Shown piece by piece: positions 1 through 9,817 of a stretch of 61,269 nt of DNA. Where the stretch lies: positions 1 to 61,269 of the forward strand of contig JAFRRN010000009.1 of the NCBI GenBank assembly GCA_017428055.1, written 5' to 3'. Source of the DNA: Prevotella sp. (lineage in GTDB: Bacteria > Bacteroidota > Bacteroidia > Bacteroidales > Bacteroidaceae). A program made the translations under genes and the position numbers. A model generated the notes under the pieces. The model was given only the letters and a program-made list of their open reading frames with translations. It did no database searches and was not told the origin of the DNA. Position 1 is the stretch's first letter, and every line of letters begins with the position of its first letter.

Positions 1-3000
1 GACCAATTGAGTATTACCGCCTGGGATACGGGTAACAAGCGGCAACAAGTGCTCTATGCCGTGACCACCCCCGCCGACGCTGCGGGATGGTTTGGCGTAC
101 AGGCTGTTTCCAACGGCTCCGGCAAGGGCTGGTGGAACCGTGCCGACAAGGGATTGTATTGTTTAACCGCCCAGCGTTCTGCCGCCATCTATGGCGACGA
201 CCTCACTACAGGTTGGCTCGTGGTGTTCCAATGTACCGGGCAAGCCACTTCTGCCATGACTTTGACCAATGGTGATGGCAACCCCGATGGTACATTCTCT
301 TATGTGATGAGTGAGGATGGAACAGCCTATTTCTGTACGATTACCGCTGAGAGCAACGCATATATTGGCTTCTGTGGCATCAAGAATAGCGGGTTTATCT
401 CAAGTATTTCAGTTTACAAACCCAACAAGGCCGTTGTGAAGACCACTTACACGGTGAGATTTGTTGACACCGAGGGTAATGAGTTGAAGGAAGCCGTGAC
501 ATACGATGCTATCGCTGGTGCCGAGATCGCCTTGACGGCTGCCGACAAGGCGAATATTGTCGTGGGTGATGATACCTATATCTATGAGAGTGATGACGCA
601 GAAGGAAAAGCTGTGGAAGAAGACGGCTCTACTGTTGTGACCGCCGTGTTCCATAAAGCGCAGAACTTAACGTACAAGGTGAATGAGGTAGCCAATGGAA
701 CTGTTGTAAGAACTACGGAAGGAATTGCTTTCGAGTCAGCTACTGTAACGGTGCCTTATCGTAAGTACAATGTGGTTGATGGCGTATTGTATGCCAAGGA
801 TGCTACCAGCAAGGAGTACAATCATCGTTTCGTGTTGACACAAGACGGACAAGAGGTGAACCTTGACTATACCGCAACGGAAACAGCCAATGTGGTTTAC
901 CTCTCCGAGGGCGAGGATATTGAGGGCTTGACCCCATGTACGAGTGTCAATACGGGAATCCGCAGTTCCAATTCCTCATCGGCATACGCTGCCGAGGGTG
1001 ATGTGAAGTTTGTCACGTTGGGTCCCGGAACGTACAAGTTGACGGCTATCATCCATCATGCCCAAAAGACCCCAGACAGCCATTGGATCTTCAAGGCGGG
1101 CGAGAACCAGATTGCCGACTTGAATTGTACGAAAGAAAATATACAGGAACTCCCATCCGACGAGTTTACGTTGACCGAGAACACACCTATTTATATTGCA
1201 CAAGGCGGCGGTGCCAACATGGGTATCGACCTTGTTTATATCACTGGCGATGGTGAGGTAGTCGTGGAAGAGCCCATCTCTACATTCGACTTCAACGCCT
1301 CTACCCATGCCGTCTCCTCCAGTGAGTCCACCGAAGGTGACATCACTACCGACGAGGTGATTACCGAGGGAGACGTGACATTGAACGTCACGCCAAACCC
1401 AAGTGGCACGAACAACCGCTATTGGGGTACAGCTAATGGCCCGCAACTGCGCGTCTATGGCGGTAAGTTGACATTGACAGCCAATGGAAAGGCCATCACG
1501 AAGGTTGTCGTGAACAATGGCAAGTGGAACGCTGCCAACACGTTCAACGGCGTGGCTGCCGAGACAGGTGAATGGGAAGGCAACTCCACCAACGTCATTC
1601 TCGCCGTTGCCGGCAATACGCAGATTAACAGCATCGAGGTGACTACCGCCGATGCCGATGAGAATACCACCACCTACGAGGAGCCTGTGGCTCCCTCCAT
1701 CCCCGAGGTGGAGAGCATCGCCGAGTTCAATGCCTTGGAGAAGAATGCCGAGGCGCAGTTGAACTTCTCCGCTGACAAGAATGTGCAAGTGGTATTCGTC
1801 AACAAGAACGAGGAGAAGAACCGTGAGTATGTGATTCTGCAAGACAACGAAAAGAGCCGCATCGTGCTTTACAACATGGGCGTGGCTGATGTCCTGAAGG
1901 CCAATGACGTGCTGACGGGCTCGCTCACGGGTAAGAACAGCCCGTACTATGGTATGGCAGAGATGGCGAAGACCGCCAACACCGACCCTGCAACCATCGT
2001 TGCCGCAGAGGGAACAGCCATCAAGGCTGACGTGCTTTCGGGCGTGAGTGCTGCGTTTGATCCTTATAAGATCTTGAAGCTCTGCCAAATCCAGAACGTA
2101 GTTGTTGCCACCGACGGCACACGTCGTTATGCCGTGGAGGGCGAGGATCGCATAGAGATTCGCGACAACTTCTCCGTTGGTTATGAGTTGCCGGAAGACG
2201 GCACGGAATTGAAGAGCATCACGGGTATTGTCGTTCCTTACGTGAACAATGGTGATACCGTTTATCAGATTACCCCGATTAGCCAAGAGGCAATCGTCAT
2301 CGCCGTTCCTCAAGTATACAAGGAGTTTGCCGAGACGACAACCTTGTTGACTACCGTTGCCAACATCGCCGCCATTGCCGAGGAGGGATGGGTAGAAGGT
2401 GGAACATCGCAAGCCAATAAGGCTGGTACCATCGATCCCGTGACCGAGGAGGAAGGCAAGAAGATTGTCACCGAGGGCGTGATGCTGAAGAAGGGCAATG
2501 GCGGCAAGGCGTTTGCCACATTCGTGACGGGCATCGACTCGCTCTATGCTTACGGATGTACCGCTGGCGGCAGCGACCGCGACCTGATTGTCACGGCAAC
2601 ATCTACCGATGGCGACGTGGTGACAGCCCGCGCAACCTCTTCGGAATATACTTCCGTGAAGGTGGTCTTGGCATTGGATAAGACCAAGAAATACAAAGTG
2701 GTGTATGAAGGTGCCAATGCTGGCGAGGACAGTGGTGCTGATGTTGTGTTGCATGGCGTGAAATTCGTTGTTTCCAATGAGGTGGTTCCCGCAGAATTCT
2801 CTTATCGTGTGGAGAGCTATGTAGGCTCATTCTATGAGGGAATGGATGTGGAAGTGGATTATGACGCTATCATTGAGGCTATCGGTGCTACCGCAGAGAC
2901 GTTGGCTATCAATGCCGAGGCATCGGATGGCACACGCCTAAATGGTGTCCGCGGTGAGACCGATGGTTGGTACAACAACGACGGAATGCCGATGGTATGG

Positions 3001-4194
3001 GATGAACAGCCATATTACTACGTACAAGATAATCCCGATGCTACACCTATCGGTAAGTACTATTGGGTAGGTGGCTATCCTGGTCATACCGCAGAGCCAG
3101 CTGAATACACTGGCAAGATTGTTTATACCAATACTGAGACAGGTGCCGAGGCATACGTCTATATCACGCTTGCATACGTGGAAGCACCAAAGGTGGAGTT
3201 TGACATCGTGAGCACCATTGCCGCTGCCGTTACTTATACACCCGAGGAAAGCTCTTACACGGAGAAGATCGTGCCGCTCACCGAGGAGCAGATTGCATCG
3301 ATTTGTACGGCTTTGGGCATCTCCACGTTGGCAGAGGGCGAGGTCTATGGCTACAACCCATCAACCGAGGAGTTTGTTTCCGCATACGCAAGCTATGACG
3401 GATGGCGCGATGTCAATGGCGACTTCACCAACTGGACGGGCAACGCCGAAGCTCCCGCTTGCGTGAAGATCTACGATGACGGTGCCAACTACTATTGCTA
3501 CAACATCGGTGGCTTGCAAGGACAGTACAAGACGTATTGGGCAATCACCAAGGACGGCAAGGCTGCCCTCGTGGAAGTGACATTCTCCTATCTGCAATAT
3601 ACCGTGGGAACGGAGGACTTGAGCGATGGCTACCTTGCCAACAGCTCGCAAGACTACACCGTGCAGTCAGGGCAGACCGTACACTTCGAGTTCACCAACC
3701 ATTCCAAGAAGGATGGCAACTGGCAGAACTGGATCCTCGTTGCCAAGCAGAATGAGGAAGTCAAGATGGCTCTTCGCGCCGACAACTGGGAGAATATCCA
3801 ATGGTCGAATGAGAATTGCGTGTCCGACTACAACTGGGAGACGTTCATGAATGACATGGATGGCGCTTACGTAGTGTTGGATGCTACCTATCAAGAGGGT
3901 CTCATCACCACGAATGCTGTCATCACGACGGTTGAGGGTGTGGTTTATCACTACAGTTTCACCAAGCAATTGGCAGAAGCACCCGAGGAATTGGTGTTCC
4001 AACTCTCTGAGGAAGCCGCTTACCTTGAGGTCTATGCCGCCGAGGTGACAGGTGAATACATCCCGACAGCCATCAACAAGGCAAATGTAGCCGAAGGCGT
4101 TGAGACAATCTTCGACCTCAATGGTCGCCGTGTCAATAGCATGAAGAAGGGTGGTCTTTACATCATCAACGGCAAGAAGGTCGTTGTGAAGTAA
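1..4194 (+). CDS. Large T9SS-type surface protein, 5' truncated by window edge
   Basis: The reading frame is open from the first base, so the true start lies upstream; about 1397 residues are visible. The protein is rich in Thr, Val, Glu and Gly with a beta-sandwich character and shows no catalytic motif. A MucBP-like segment (YTVRFVDTEGNELKEAV) lies near residue 150. A domain at roughly residues 1220-1330 (FTNHSKKDGNWQNW, RADNWENIQW, MDGAYVVLDATY) recurs in the product of 15450-17189. The tail (DLNGRRVNSMKKGGLYIINGKK, split around the Gly-Gly) is a type A-like T9SS sorting signal, so export across the outer membrane and surface anchoring are inferred. Role in glycan binding or adhesion is a guess from the shared domain. 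A strong terminator follows. Confidence 0.85.
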   Translation, partial: DQLSITAWDTGNKRQQVLYAVTTPADAAGWFGVQAVSNGSGKGWWNRADKGLYCLTAQRSAAIYGDDLTTGWLVVFQCTGQATSAMTLTNGDGNPDGTFSYVMSEDGTAYFCTITAESNAYIGFCGIKNSGFISSISVYKPNKAVVKTTYTVRFVDTEGNELKEAVTYDAIAGAEIALTAADKANIVVGDDTYIYESDDAEGKAVEEDGSTVVTAVFHKAQNLTYKVNEVANGTVVRTTEGIAFESATVTVPYRKYNVVDGVLYAKDATSKEYNHRFVLTQDGQEVNLDYTATETANVVYLSEGEDIEGLTPCTSVNTGIRSSNSSSAYAAEGDVKFVTLGPGTYKLTAIIHHAQKTPDSHWIFKAGENQIADLNCTKENIQELPSDEFTLTENTPIYIAQGGGANMGIDLVYITGDGEVVVEEPISTFDFNASTHAVSSSESTEGDITTDEVITEGDVTLNVTPNPSGTNNRYWGTANGPQLRVYGGKLTLTANGKAITKVVVNNGKWNAANTFNGVAAETGEWEGNSTNVILAVAGNTQINSIEVTTADADENTTTYEEPVAPSIPEVESIAEFNALEKNAEAQLNFSADKNVQVVFVNKNEEKNREYVILQDNEKSRIVLYNMGVADVLKANDVLTGSLTGKNSPYYGMAEMAKTANTDPATIVAAEGTAIKADVLSGVSAAFDPYKILKLCQIQNVVVATDGTRRYAVEGEDRIEIRDNFSVGYELPEDGTELKSITGIVVPYVNNGDTVYQITPISQEAIVIAVPQVYKEFAETTTLLTTVANIAAIAEEGWVEGGTSQANKAGTIDPVTEEEGKKIVTEGVMLKKGNGGKAFATFVTGIDSLYAYGCTAGGSDRDLIVTATSTDGDVVTARATSSEYTSVKVVLALDKTKKYKVVYEGANAGEDSGADVVLHGVKFVVSNEVVPAEFSYRVESYVGSFYEGMDVEVDYDAIIEAIGATAETLAINAEASDGTRLNGVRGETDGWYNNDGMPMVWDEQPYYYVQDNPDATPIGKYYWVGGYPGHTAEPAEYTGKIVYTNTETGAEAYVYITLAYVEAPKVEFDIVSTIAAAVTYTPEESSYTEKIVPLTEEQIASICTALGISTLAEGEVYGYNPSTEEFVSAYASYDGWRDVNGDFTNWTGNAEAPACVKIYDDGANYYCYNIGGLQGQYKTYWAITKDGKAALVEVTFSYLQYTVGTEDLSDGYLANSSQDYTVQSGQTVHFEFTNHSKKDGNWQNWILVAKQNEEVKMALRADNWENIQWSNENCVSDYNWETFMNDMDGAYVVLDATYQEGLITTNAVITTVEGVVYHYSFTKQLAEAPEELVFQLSEEAAYLEVYAAEVTGEYIPTAINKANVAEGVETIFDLNGRRVNSMKKGGLYIINGKKVVVK

Positions 4195-4218
4195 TTGATA
4201 GATATATCTCAAAAACCA

Positions 4219-4260
4219 TGAGGGTATGTCAAGAAAACTTGGCACACCCTCATATCTTTT
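4219..4260 (+). terminator. Intrinsic terminator after the surface protein
   Basis: A stem of about 15 bp (4219-4233 with 4238-4252, one mismatch and one G-U pair) closes an AAAA loop and is followed by TATCTTTT. It sits 25 bp after the stop codon and faces the convergent merR-type gene. An A-rich run on the other side could let it serve both strands. Confidence 0.8.
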
Positions 4261-4281
4261 CCAAACGCCCTACAATCATCG

Positions 4282-4632
4282 TCACGTAAGGGAGGTAAGC
4301 TGTTCTTTGAGCGATTTCAGTTGGTCGCGCACGGAAATCAACGTCTCCAACACCTCGTTGCTCTTATCCACCCCGCCGCGATTCTCATTGAGATACTTGC
4401 GGGCGGCAGCCAACTTGAACCCTCGCACCTTCACCAAGTTGTAAATCAACCTGATTTGCTCGATGTCCTTGTCGGTGTATTGGCGCACCTTGTTGGAGCT
4501 GATGGTCTTGGGGCGAAGATGCGGAAACTCCTTTTCCCAATAGCGCAACAGGCTCTCCGTGACACCCAGCATCTGCGCCACTTCCTTGATGGAATAATAT
4601 AGTTTGAGGTTCTTGTCGGTATTCAGTGCCAT
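4282..4632 (-). CDS. MerR-family transcriptional regulator
   Basis: A 116-residue protein with an N-terminal winged helix-turn-helix of the MerR type: YYSIKEVAQMLGVTESLLRYWEKEF at about residues 12-36 (helix-turn-helix and the wing-entry RYWE), then a KVRQYTDKDIEQIRLI segment. A C-terminal helix (about 80-116) with heptad-like Leu spacing would form the dimer coiled coil. There is no Cys-rich effector pocket, so it resembles the small effector-less MerR regulators common in Bacteroidetes rather than metal sensors. It is transcribed divergently from alaS with its own TATATTTG element. The regulated target is not evident. Confidence 0.9.
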   Translation of the reverse strand: MALNTDKNLKLYYSIKEVAQMLGVTESLLRYWEKEFPHLRPKTISSNKVRQYTDKDIEQIRLIYNLVKVRGFKLAAARKYLNENRGGVDKSNEVLETLISVRDQLKSLKEQLTSLT

Positions 4633-4711
4633 CGTCTTCTATTAATGATTATCTTGCTTGTTGATGTCATGTGTTAAAAACATTAGTGACAAGACATCAC
4701 TTTTGCGGGTG

Positions 4712-4719
4712 CAAATATA
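4712..4719 (-). promoter_or_regulatory. -7 element of merR-type gene
   Basis: TATATTTG on the minus strand, fitting the Bacteroidetes TAnnTTTG consensus, about 80 bp upstream of the start codon. Confidence 0.65.
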
Positions 4720-4762
4720 GTGATTTTTCCTTTACAAAACCACTATTATAGATATTTTTTTG

Positions 4763-4770
4763 TAATTTTG
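4763..4770 (+). promoter_or_regulatory. -7 element of alaS
   Basis: TAATTTTG matches TAnnTTTG and is followed by GC, about 47 bp before the alaS start. It is divergent from the merR-type promoter 44 bp away. Confidence 0.7.
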
Positions 4771-4816
4771 CAGCCAATTCACCATCGCAATAAATCATTA
4801 AACATCAAACAAATAT

Positions 4817-7438
4817 ATGATGACAGCTAAAGAAATCCGTGACTCATTCAAGAAATACTTCGAGTCGAAAGGACACGCAATCGTACCATCAGCCCCCATG
4901 GTCATCAAGGATGACCCCACCCTCATGTTCACCAATGCGGGCATGAACCAATGGAAAGACATCATCCTCGGCACACGCGAGCCAGAGCCGCGACGCCGCG
5001 CCGATACCCAGAAATGCCTCCGAGTGAGCGGCAAGCACAACGACTTGGAGGAGGTGGGACACGACACCTACCACCACACCATGTTTGAGATGCTCGGCAA
5101 CTGGAGCTTCGGCGACTATTTCAAGGAGGGAGCCATCGATATGGCGTGGGAGTATCTGGTAGATGTACTGCACCTCAACCCCAACGACCTGTACGTTACC
5201 GTGTTTGAGGGGTCGCCCGAGGAGAACATCCCACGCGACGACGAGGCGGCAAGCTATTGGGCAAAGCATGTTCCAGCTGACCATATCATCAATGGCAACA
5301 AGCACGACAACTTCTGGGAGATGGGCGACACGGGTCCTTGCGGTCCCTGTTCGGAGATTCATCTCGACTCCCGCACGGAGAAAGAGAAGGCAGAGGTGCC
5401 TGGCAGGGAACTCGTGAACAAGGACAACCCACAGGTCATCGAGATATGGAACCTCGTGTTCATGCAGTTCAACCGCAAGGCCGATGGCTCCTTGGAGAAG
5501 CTCTCCATGAACGTCATCGACACGGGCATGGGCTTTGAGCGGTTGGTACGTGCCTTGCAAGGGAAGCATTCCAACTACGACACCGACATCTTCCAGCCCA
5601 TCATCAAGCAGGAAGAGCAAATCACGGGAATGAAATATGGAGAGAAAGAGGAGACGGATGTCGCCATGCGCGTCTGCGCCGACCACCTTCGTGCCGTCGC
5701 TTTCTCCATCGCCGACGGGCAATTGCCGTCAAACGCCAAGGCGGGATATGTCATCCGTCGCATCTTGCGCCGCGCCGTTCGCTATGCCTATACGTTCCTC
5801 GACCAGAAAGAAGGTTTCCTGTATAAGTTGCTACCCGTCTTGGTAGACGAGATGGGCGATGCCTTCCCCGAGTTGAAAGCCCAGCAGGAACTGATTGGCC
5901 GTGTCATGAAAGAGGAGGAAGACTCGTTCTTGCGCACCCTCGACCGTGGCATCAATCTGCTCAATGGAGCCATGGACGAGTTGCAAGCCCACAAGCAGAC
6001 GGTGCTTGACGGCGTTGCCGCCTTCCGTTTGTTTGACACTTACGGCTTCCCTCTTGACCTCACCGAGTTGATTTGCCGCGAGAACGGCTACACGGTCAAC
6101 GTGTCACAATTCAATGAGGAGATGGAAAAACAAAAAGCCCGCGCCCGCAACGCCGCCCAAGTGGAGAACTCCGATTGGGTCGTCTTGAGGGAAGGCGAAC
6201 AGAAGTTTGTGGGTTACGACTATACGGAATACGAATGCCATATTCTCCGTTACCGAAAAGTGACACAGAAGAAGAACGTGTTTTACGAACTGGTATTCGA
6301 CTTCACGCCCTTCTATGGCGAGATGGGCGGACAAGTGGGCGACCAAGGTGTCATCGTCTCTGAGGACGAGACCGTCGAGATCATCGACACCAAGCGCGAG
6401 AACAACCAAAGTGTGCATATCGTCAAGCAATTGCCCAAGAATCCCGAGGCAGACTTCATGGCATGTGTAGACACCGACAAACGCGAGGCGAGTGCCGCCA
6501 ACCACACCGCCACTCACCTACTCGACTATGCGTTGAAACAGGTCTTGGGCGACCATGTGGAACAGAAAGGCTCCTTGGTGGGTCCCAACACGTTGCGGTT
6601 CGACTTCTCCCACTTCCAGAAAGTGACAGACGAGGAGCTCAGGCAAGTGGAACGGCTCGTTAACGACATGGTGCGCCAAGACATCCCCTTGGACGAACAC
6701 CGCGACACACCGATGGAGGAAGCGAAGAAGATGGGAGCTATCGCCCTCTTCGGTGAGAAATACGGCGACAAGGTTCGTGTGGTGCGCTTTGGTCCTTCTT
6801 GTGAGTTCTGTGGCGGCATCCACGCCAAGTCCACGGGACATATCGGCATGTTCAAGATTGTCAGCGAGGGTTCTGTGGCAGCGGGCATCCGCCGCGTAGA
6901 GGCCATCACGGGCAAGAATTGCGAGGAGGCAATATACACGCTTGAAGACACCATCCGCGACATCAAGTCTTTCTTCAACAACGCCAAAGACCTACGGGGC
7001 GTCATCGCCAAATACATCGACGAACACGAGGGAATGAAAAAGGACATTGAGAAATACCACCAACAAGCCTTGGAACGTACCCTCCAGATGATTCTCGAAC
7101 ACAAGGAGATTGTCAACGGCGTGACAGTGGTGAAAGCCACCCTGCCCATCGAGGCGGCACAAGCCAAGGACTTGGTGTTCAAGGTGAAGAATGCCATTGG
7201 GGGAAGCCTCGTGTGCGTCATCGGCAGCACGGGTGGAGGCAAGCCCCTATTGAGCGTCATGCTCAGCGAGGATATGGTGAAAGACCACGACCTACACGCC
7301 GGGCAGATGGTACGAGAGGCAGCCAAGCTCATACAAGGCGGCGGAGGCGGTCAACCCCACTATGCCTCTGCGGGCGGCAAGAACCTTGAAGGCATCGGTG
7401 CTGCCGTGGAGAAGGTCGTAGAATTGGCGAGACTTTAA
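4817..7438 (+). CDS. alaS: Alanine--tRNA ligase
   Basis: 873 residues, full length for bacterial AlaRS. It charges tRNA-Ala in the cytoplasm and edits mischarged Ser/Gly-tRNA. Class II catalytic core signs are [11 protein letters not shown] (motif 1 region), [18 protein letters not shown] (motif 2) and [10 protein letters not shown] (motif 3). The editing domain has the zinc-binding HTATHLL (HxxxH) and [16 protein letters not shown] (CxxxH) motifs. The C-terminal DHHA1/C-Ala domain ends with a Gly-rich [16 protein letters not shown]. Two in-frame ATGs stand together at 4817 and 4820; either could be the start. A small lipoprotein gene follows after 10 bp and may be cotranscribed. Confidence 0.98.
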   Translation: MMTAKEIRDSFKKYFESKGHAIVPSAPMVIKDDPTLMFTNAGMNQWKDIILGTREPEPRRRADTQKCLRVSGKHNDLEEVGHDTYHHTMFEMLGNWSFGDYFKEGAIDMAWEYLVDVLHLNPNDLYVTVFEGSPEENIPRDDEAASYWAKHVPADHIINGNKHDNFWEMGDTGPCGPCSEIHLDSRTEKEKAEVPGRELVNKDNPQVIEIWNLVFMQFNRKADGSLEKLSMNVIDTGMGFERLVRALQGKHSNYDTDIFQPIIKQEEQITGMKYGEKEETDVAMRVCADHLRAVAFSIADGQLPSNAKAGYVIRRILRRAVRYAYTFLDQKEGFLYKLLPVLVDEMGDAFPELKAQQELIGRVMKEEEDSFLRTLDRGINLLNGAMDELQAHKQTVLDGVAAFRLFDTYGFPLDLTELICRENGYTVNVSQFNEEMEKQKARARNAAQVENSDWVVLREGEQKFVGYDYTEYECHILRYRKVTQKKNVFYELVFDFTPFYGEMGGQVGDQGVIVSEDETVEIIDTKRENNQSVHIVKQLPKNPEADFMACVDTDKREASAANHTATHLLDYALKQVLGDHVEQKGSLVGPNTLRFDFSHFQKVTDEELRQVERLVNDMVRQDIPLDEHRDTPMEEAKKMGAIALFGEKYGDKVRVVRFGPSCEFCGGIHAKSTGHIGMFKIVSEGSVAAGIRRVEAITGKNCEEAIYTLEDTIRDIKSFFNNAKDLRGVIAKYIDEHEGMKKDIEKYHQQALERTLQMILEHKEIVNGVTVVKATLPIEAAQAKDLVFKVKNAIGGSLVCVIGSTGGGKPLLSVMLSEDMVKDHDLHAGQMVREAAKLIQGGGGGQPHYASAGGKNLEGIGAAVEKVVELARL

Positions 7439-7448
7439 CAGGCACGTC

Positions 7449-7838
7449 ATGAAATATTTATGGCTTGCCCTCGCGCTTATCCTCATGGCATGTGGCACCA
7501 AGCAACAACAGACAGAGATGGAAAGACCGAGATTAGAACGCCGTGACATAGGCGAGTTCTCACCCAACACGCTCCTCATCATGTATGACAAGGAGGTAGG
7601 CAAGGAACCTCTTTTGAAAGCCATCGAGGCATACGAGGCAAAGGTCATTTACGACTATGGCATCGTCACGGGATTCGCCATCCGCATTCCCGACGGCAAG
7701 AAGATTGGCGATGCCATCCTATATTTTAAGAAGGTGGAAGGCGTGAAGTCTGTGGAGCGTGACCGCATCTACCATATTGATGACCCCATAGGCCCGCACC
7801 GACGCATAGACAAGATGCCTCTCGTCAAGCCGGAATAG
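7449..7838 (+). CDS. Small lipoprotein with an inhibitor I9 / subtilisin-prodomain-like fold
   Basis: 129 residues. The N-terminus MKYLWLALALILMACG has a lipobox (LMAC), so it should be an acylated envelope protein. After a short linker, residues about 40-115 follow the pattern of the peptidase inhibitor I9 / S8 propeptide fold: an N-terminal strand (NTLLIMYDKEV), a helix, a second strand with a Tyr (KVIYDYGIVTGFAIRIP), a second helix and the closing GVKSVERDRIYHI, which mirrors the usual G-V-x-x-V-E-x-D ending. There is no protease domain. It lies 10 bp after alaS. The I9 resemblance is my pattern reading and needs a profile search; inhibitor or chaperone function is inferred. Confidence 0.65.
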   Translation: MKYLWLALALILMACGTKQQQTEMERPRLERRDIGEFSPNTLLIMYDKEVGKEPLLKAIEAYEAKVIYDYGIVTGFAIRIPDGKKIGDAILYFKKVEGVKSVERDRIYHIDDPIGPHRRIDKMPLVKPE

Positions 7839-7857
7839 CCTTATCTATGAGACGTGC

Positions 7858-7905
7858 CAATGCTCAATGGCTGATTGACAATTGCCCTTCAGCCATTGAG
7901 TATTG
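7858..7905. terminator. Long hairpin between convergent genes
   Basis: A 17-bp stem (7858-7874 with 7889-7905, one G-U pair) and a 14-nt loop lie between the lipoprotein gene and the convergent RhuM gene. The U-tract is weak (TTTA), but the position fits a bidirectional terminator. Confidence 0.6.
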
Positions 7906-7934
7906 TTTATCGCCGTATTGACGTTGTAGCTCAA

Positions 7935-8825
7935 TTACCGTATCATGTTCAACAAATCCTGCGCCGAGGTCTCCTGCATCTTCAAGTAGGCAAACAGTTT
8001 CTTCCCAGCATCCTTCAGGCTTGCGCCAAAGGCATAGACCGTATCGTCGATGATGAGGAATCGGTCGTGAGACCGTTGGCAGATGTTGACTTGTATAGGA
8101 GGGTATTGGGCGTTATGCCGTTGCAAGTCTAATTGCAACTGTTGGCTCATCGGTTTTGTGTACACGGTGGCGGAAACGCCCGCCGCCCTCTTGCTGAGCA
8201 TGGTTAGCGTACTTTCGTCGATATAATTGTCTATCAATATCACCGACCTCTTCGCTTGCTTGATTAGATTGGCAATCTGCACGTAAGCATCGAATATCTG
8301 GCCGTCATAGAAGACGCCCTCAATGGGAGGCAAGGAGGAGCGAACAAAGAAATCCACTCTTGTCTCTAACTCTCGAATTCTCGAGTTCTGACTTTCAAAA
8401 CATCTATCTACATGATTCTCCAGATTGGCAAATCGTTGGTTAATAGCATATCCCTTTAGCAGGTATTCCCGAAGAACACCATTTGCCCATCGTCTAAACT
8501 CAATGCCTTTGGTGGTGTTGACCCTAAATCCTATTGAGATGATGGCATCCAAGTTATAATAGGCTAGGTTTCTACTTACCATTCGTTTGCCTTCTTGTTG
8601 AACTGTTCGGAAAACCCGAACAGTTGCCTCCTCTTGAAGTTCCCCTTGTCCATAAATGTTCTTGATATGCTCACTGATGTTTGCCTTACTGGACTGAAAC
8701 AATGTGACTATTTGCTGTTGGCTCAACCACACCGTCTCATCTTCCACTCTCACCTCCAACCGAATGGTCTCATCTGGCTGGTACATCACAATCTCACCTT
8801 TACTGCTTTTCTCGATGTTATTCAT
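7935..8825 (-). CDS. RhuM-family protein with C-terminal PLD-like domain
   Basis: 296 residues. The N-terminal half (about 1-130) is typical of the virulence RhuM family: IRLEVRVEDETVWLSQQQIVTLF, then SKANISEHIKNI, then RNLAYYNLDAIISIGFRVN and EFRRWANGVLREYLLKGY. A coiled-coil-like linker (about 130-165) leads to a C-terminal domain (DNYIDESTLTML, then HDRFLIIDD, then YAFGASLKDAGKK) resembling phospholipase D-like modules. The usual HxK is HDR, so the Lys is not in its normal place and activity is uncertain. The family is often found in variable genome regions; its function is not established. It has its own promoter (TACCTTTG) and no toxin or phage partner beside it. Confidence 0.85.
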   Translation of the reverse strand: MNNIEKSSKGEIVMYQPDETIRLEVRVEDETVWLSQQQIVTLFQSSKANISEHIKNIYGQGELQEEATVRVFRTVQQEGKRMVSRNLAYYNLDAIISIGFRVNTTKGIEFRRWANGVLREYLLKGYAINQRFANLENHVDRCFESQNSRIRELETRVDFFVRSSLPPIEGVFYDGQIFDAYVQIANLIKQAKRSVILIDNYIDESTLTMLSKRAAGVSATVYTKPMSQQLQLDLQRHNAQYPPIQVNICQRSHDRFLIIDDTVYAFGASLKDAGKKLFAYLKMQETSAQDLLNMIR

Positions 8826-8849
8826 GGGCGTTTTTCACGATTAGCTATG

Positions 8850-8857
8850 CAAAGGTA
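8850..8857 (-). promoter_or_regulatory. -7 element of RhuM gene
   Basis: TACCTTTG on the minus strand followed by GC, about 25 bp from the start codon at 8825. Confidence 0.7.
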
Positions 8858-8932
8858 ATCATTATCAACAACATCGCCAAGCGATTATCCCATATTTGCA
8901 TGGAAAACAATCTGTGTTCAAATTATTTATTG

Positions 8933-8940
8933 TATCTTTG
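8933..8940 (+). promoter_or_regulatory. -7 element of DUF4488-like gene
   Basis: TATCTTTG followed by CA. It lies inside the longest possible reading frame (ATG at 8900), so the upstream ATG cannot be the start of the gene transcribed from here. Confidence 0.75.
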
Positions 8941-8968
8941 CACATCAATGAATCATAAAGCTAACAAG

Positions 8969-9802
8969 ATGGAAAAGAAGATTGCACTATCGCTGATGGC
9001 AGCGGCACTCTTAACCCTGCCAATGGTTGTAAACGCACAGACCGAGAACCCACGAGGCATCTACAAGATGATAACACTTACGGGGAAACAGGGCGAAATC
9101 AAAGCCCCTTTCGACCAGTACAAAATCTGCACCGACAGCGTGACGCTCATGCTCTCCACGCAAAAGGCGGCCTTCCAGATTACCGACACCGACCATAAGG
9201 TGTTTGAATACACTGGCGACCAGCCCAAAGACGAAAACGACAAGAGTACCCTCATCTACGACAGCAATGCAGACCATTTCACCATGAAATGGTGGAGTAC
9301 GAACAGAGGCCATCTCTACTTTCCCGATAACGACTGGTGCATCGAGAAGTACGAGGCCAACCAATTCTCGGAAACGGCACAATTGGCCTTTGAGGCTCTG
9401 AATGCCGTGCCAACGTTTAACAAGAACAACCCGCTGCTTGGCACCTGGCGCATTCTTGGCGATGTGGATGAGTTGCGCGACGTGAAGAAGTTTCTGCCAA
9501 AGATGCATGAGAACTACGAGACCAGCAAGTACTTCAATTCATTCTATGTCTTTACCCCAAAGAGCTTTGCATTGGTGTTGCTCGGTCGCGGTGGCGTTGC
9601 CAACCCCGTGGAATACGACGGCAAGAAGTCCTACAAGTTGAACAACAAGACTATAAGCAACGTGAGATGGCTTACGAAAGACCGCATCGCCGTGGAGGAA
9701 AGAATCGACTACCGCATAGATTGGAAGATATTGGAGCGCGTGACCGACGGCGAGACCATGATGAGCCGCTTCGCCAGACAATATGTGAAGAAGTTTAGAT
9801 GA
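8969..9802 (+). CDS. Exported DUF4488-like protein
   Basis: 277 residues from the ATG at 8969. I chose this start because the -7 element TATCTTTG lies at 8933-8940, after the ATG at 8900, and because the protein then begins with a clean signal peptide (MEKKIALSLMAAALL, cleavage near VNAQ). The body appears to have two related halves: one beginning NPRGIYKMITLTG and one beginning NPLLGTWRILGDVDELRDV. This two-lobe lipocalin-like layout with G-x-Y/W starts fits the Bacteroidetes DUF4488 family as I remember it; the family call is moderate. It would act in the periplasm. No neighbour suggests a pathway. Confidence 0.7.
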   Translation: MEKKIALSLMAAALLTLPMVVNAQTENPRGIYKMITLTGKQGEIKAPFDQYKICTDSVTLMLSTQKAAFQITDTDHKVFEYTGDQPKDENDKSTLIYDSNADHFTMKWWSTNRGHLYFPDNDWCIEKYEANQFSETAQLAFEALNAVPTFNKNNPLLGTWRILGDVDELRDVKKFLPKMHENYETSKYFNSFYVFTPKSFALVLLGRGGVANPVEYDGKKSYKLNNKTISNVRWLTKDRIAVEERIDYRIDWKILERVTDGETMMSRFARQYVKKFR

Positions 9803-9817
9803 CGGTCTTGTCAAGGC

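Noticed and set aside
976-2754. Open frame of 592 codons on the minus strand
   Set aside because: It lies fully antisense to a well-supported surface protein gene and has Cys/His-rich, unlike composition with no motif or start context. It is a codon-bias shadow.
8900-8968. Upstream ATG as start of the DUF4488-like protein
   Set aside because: The -7 promoter element lies downstream of this ATG, and the signal peptide begins at 8969.
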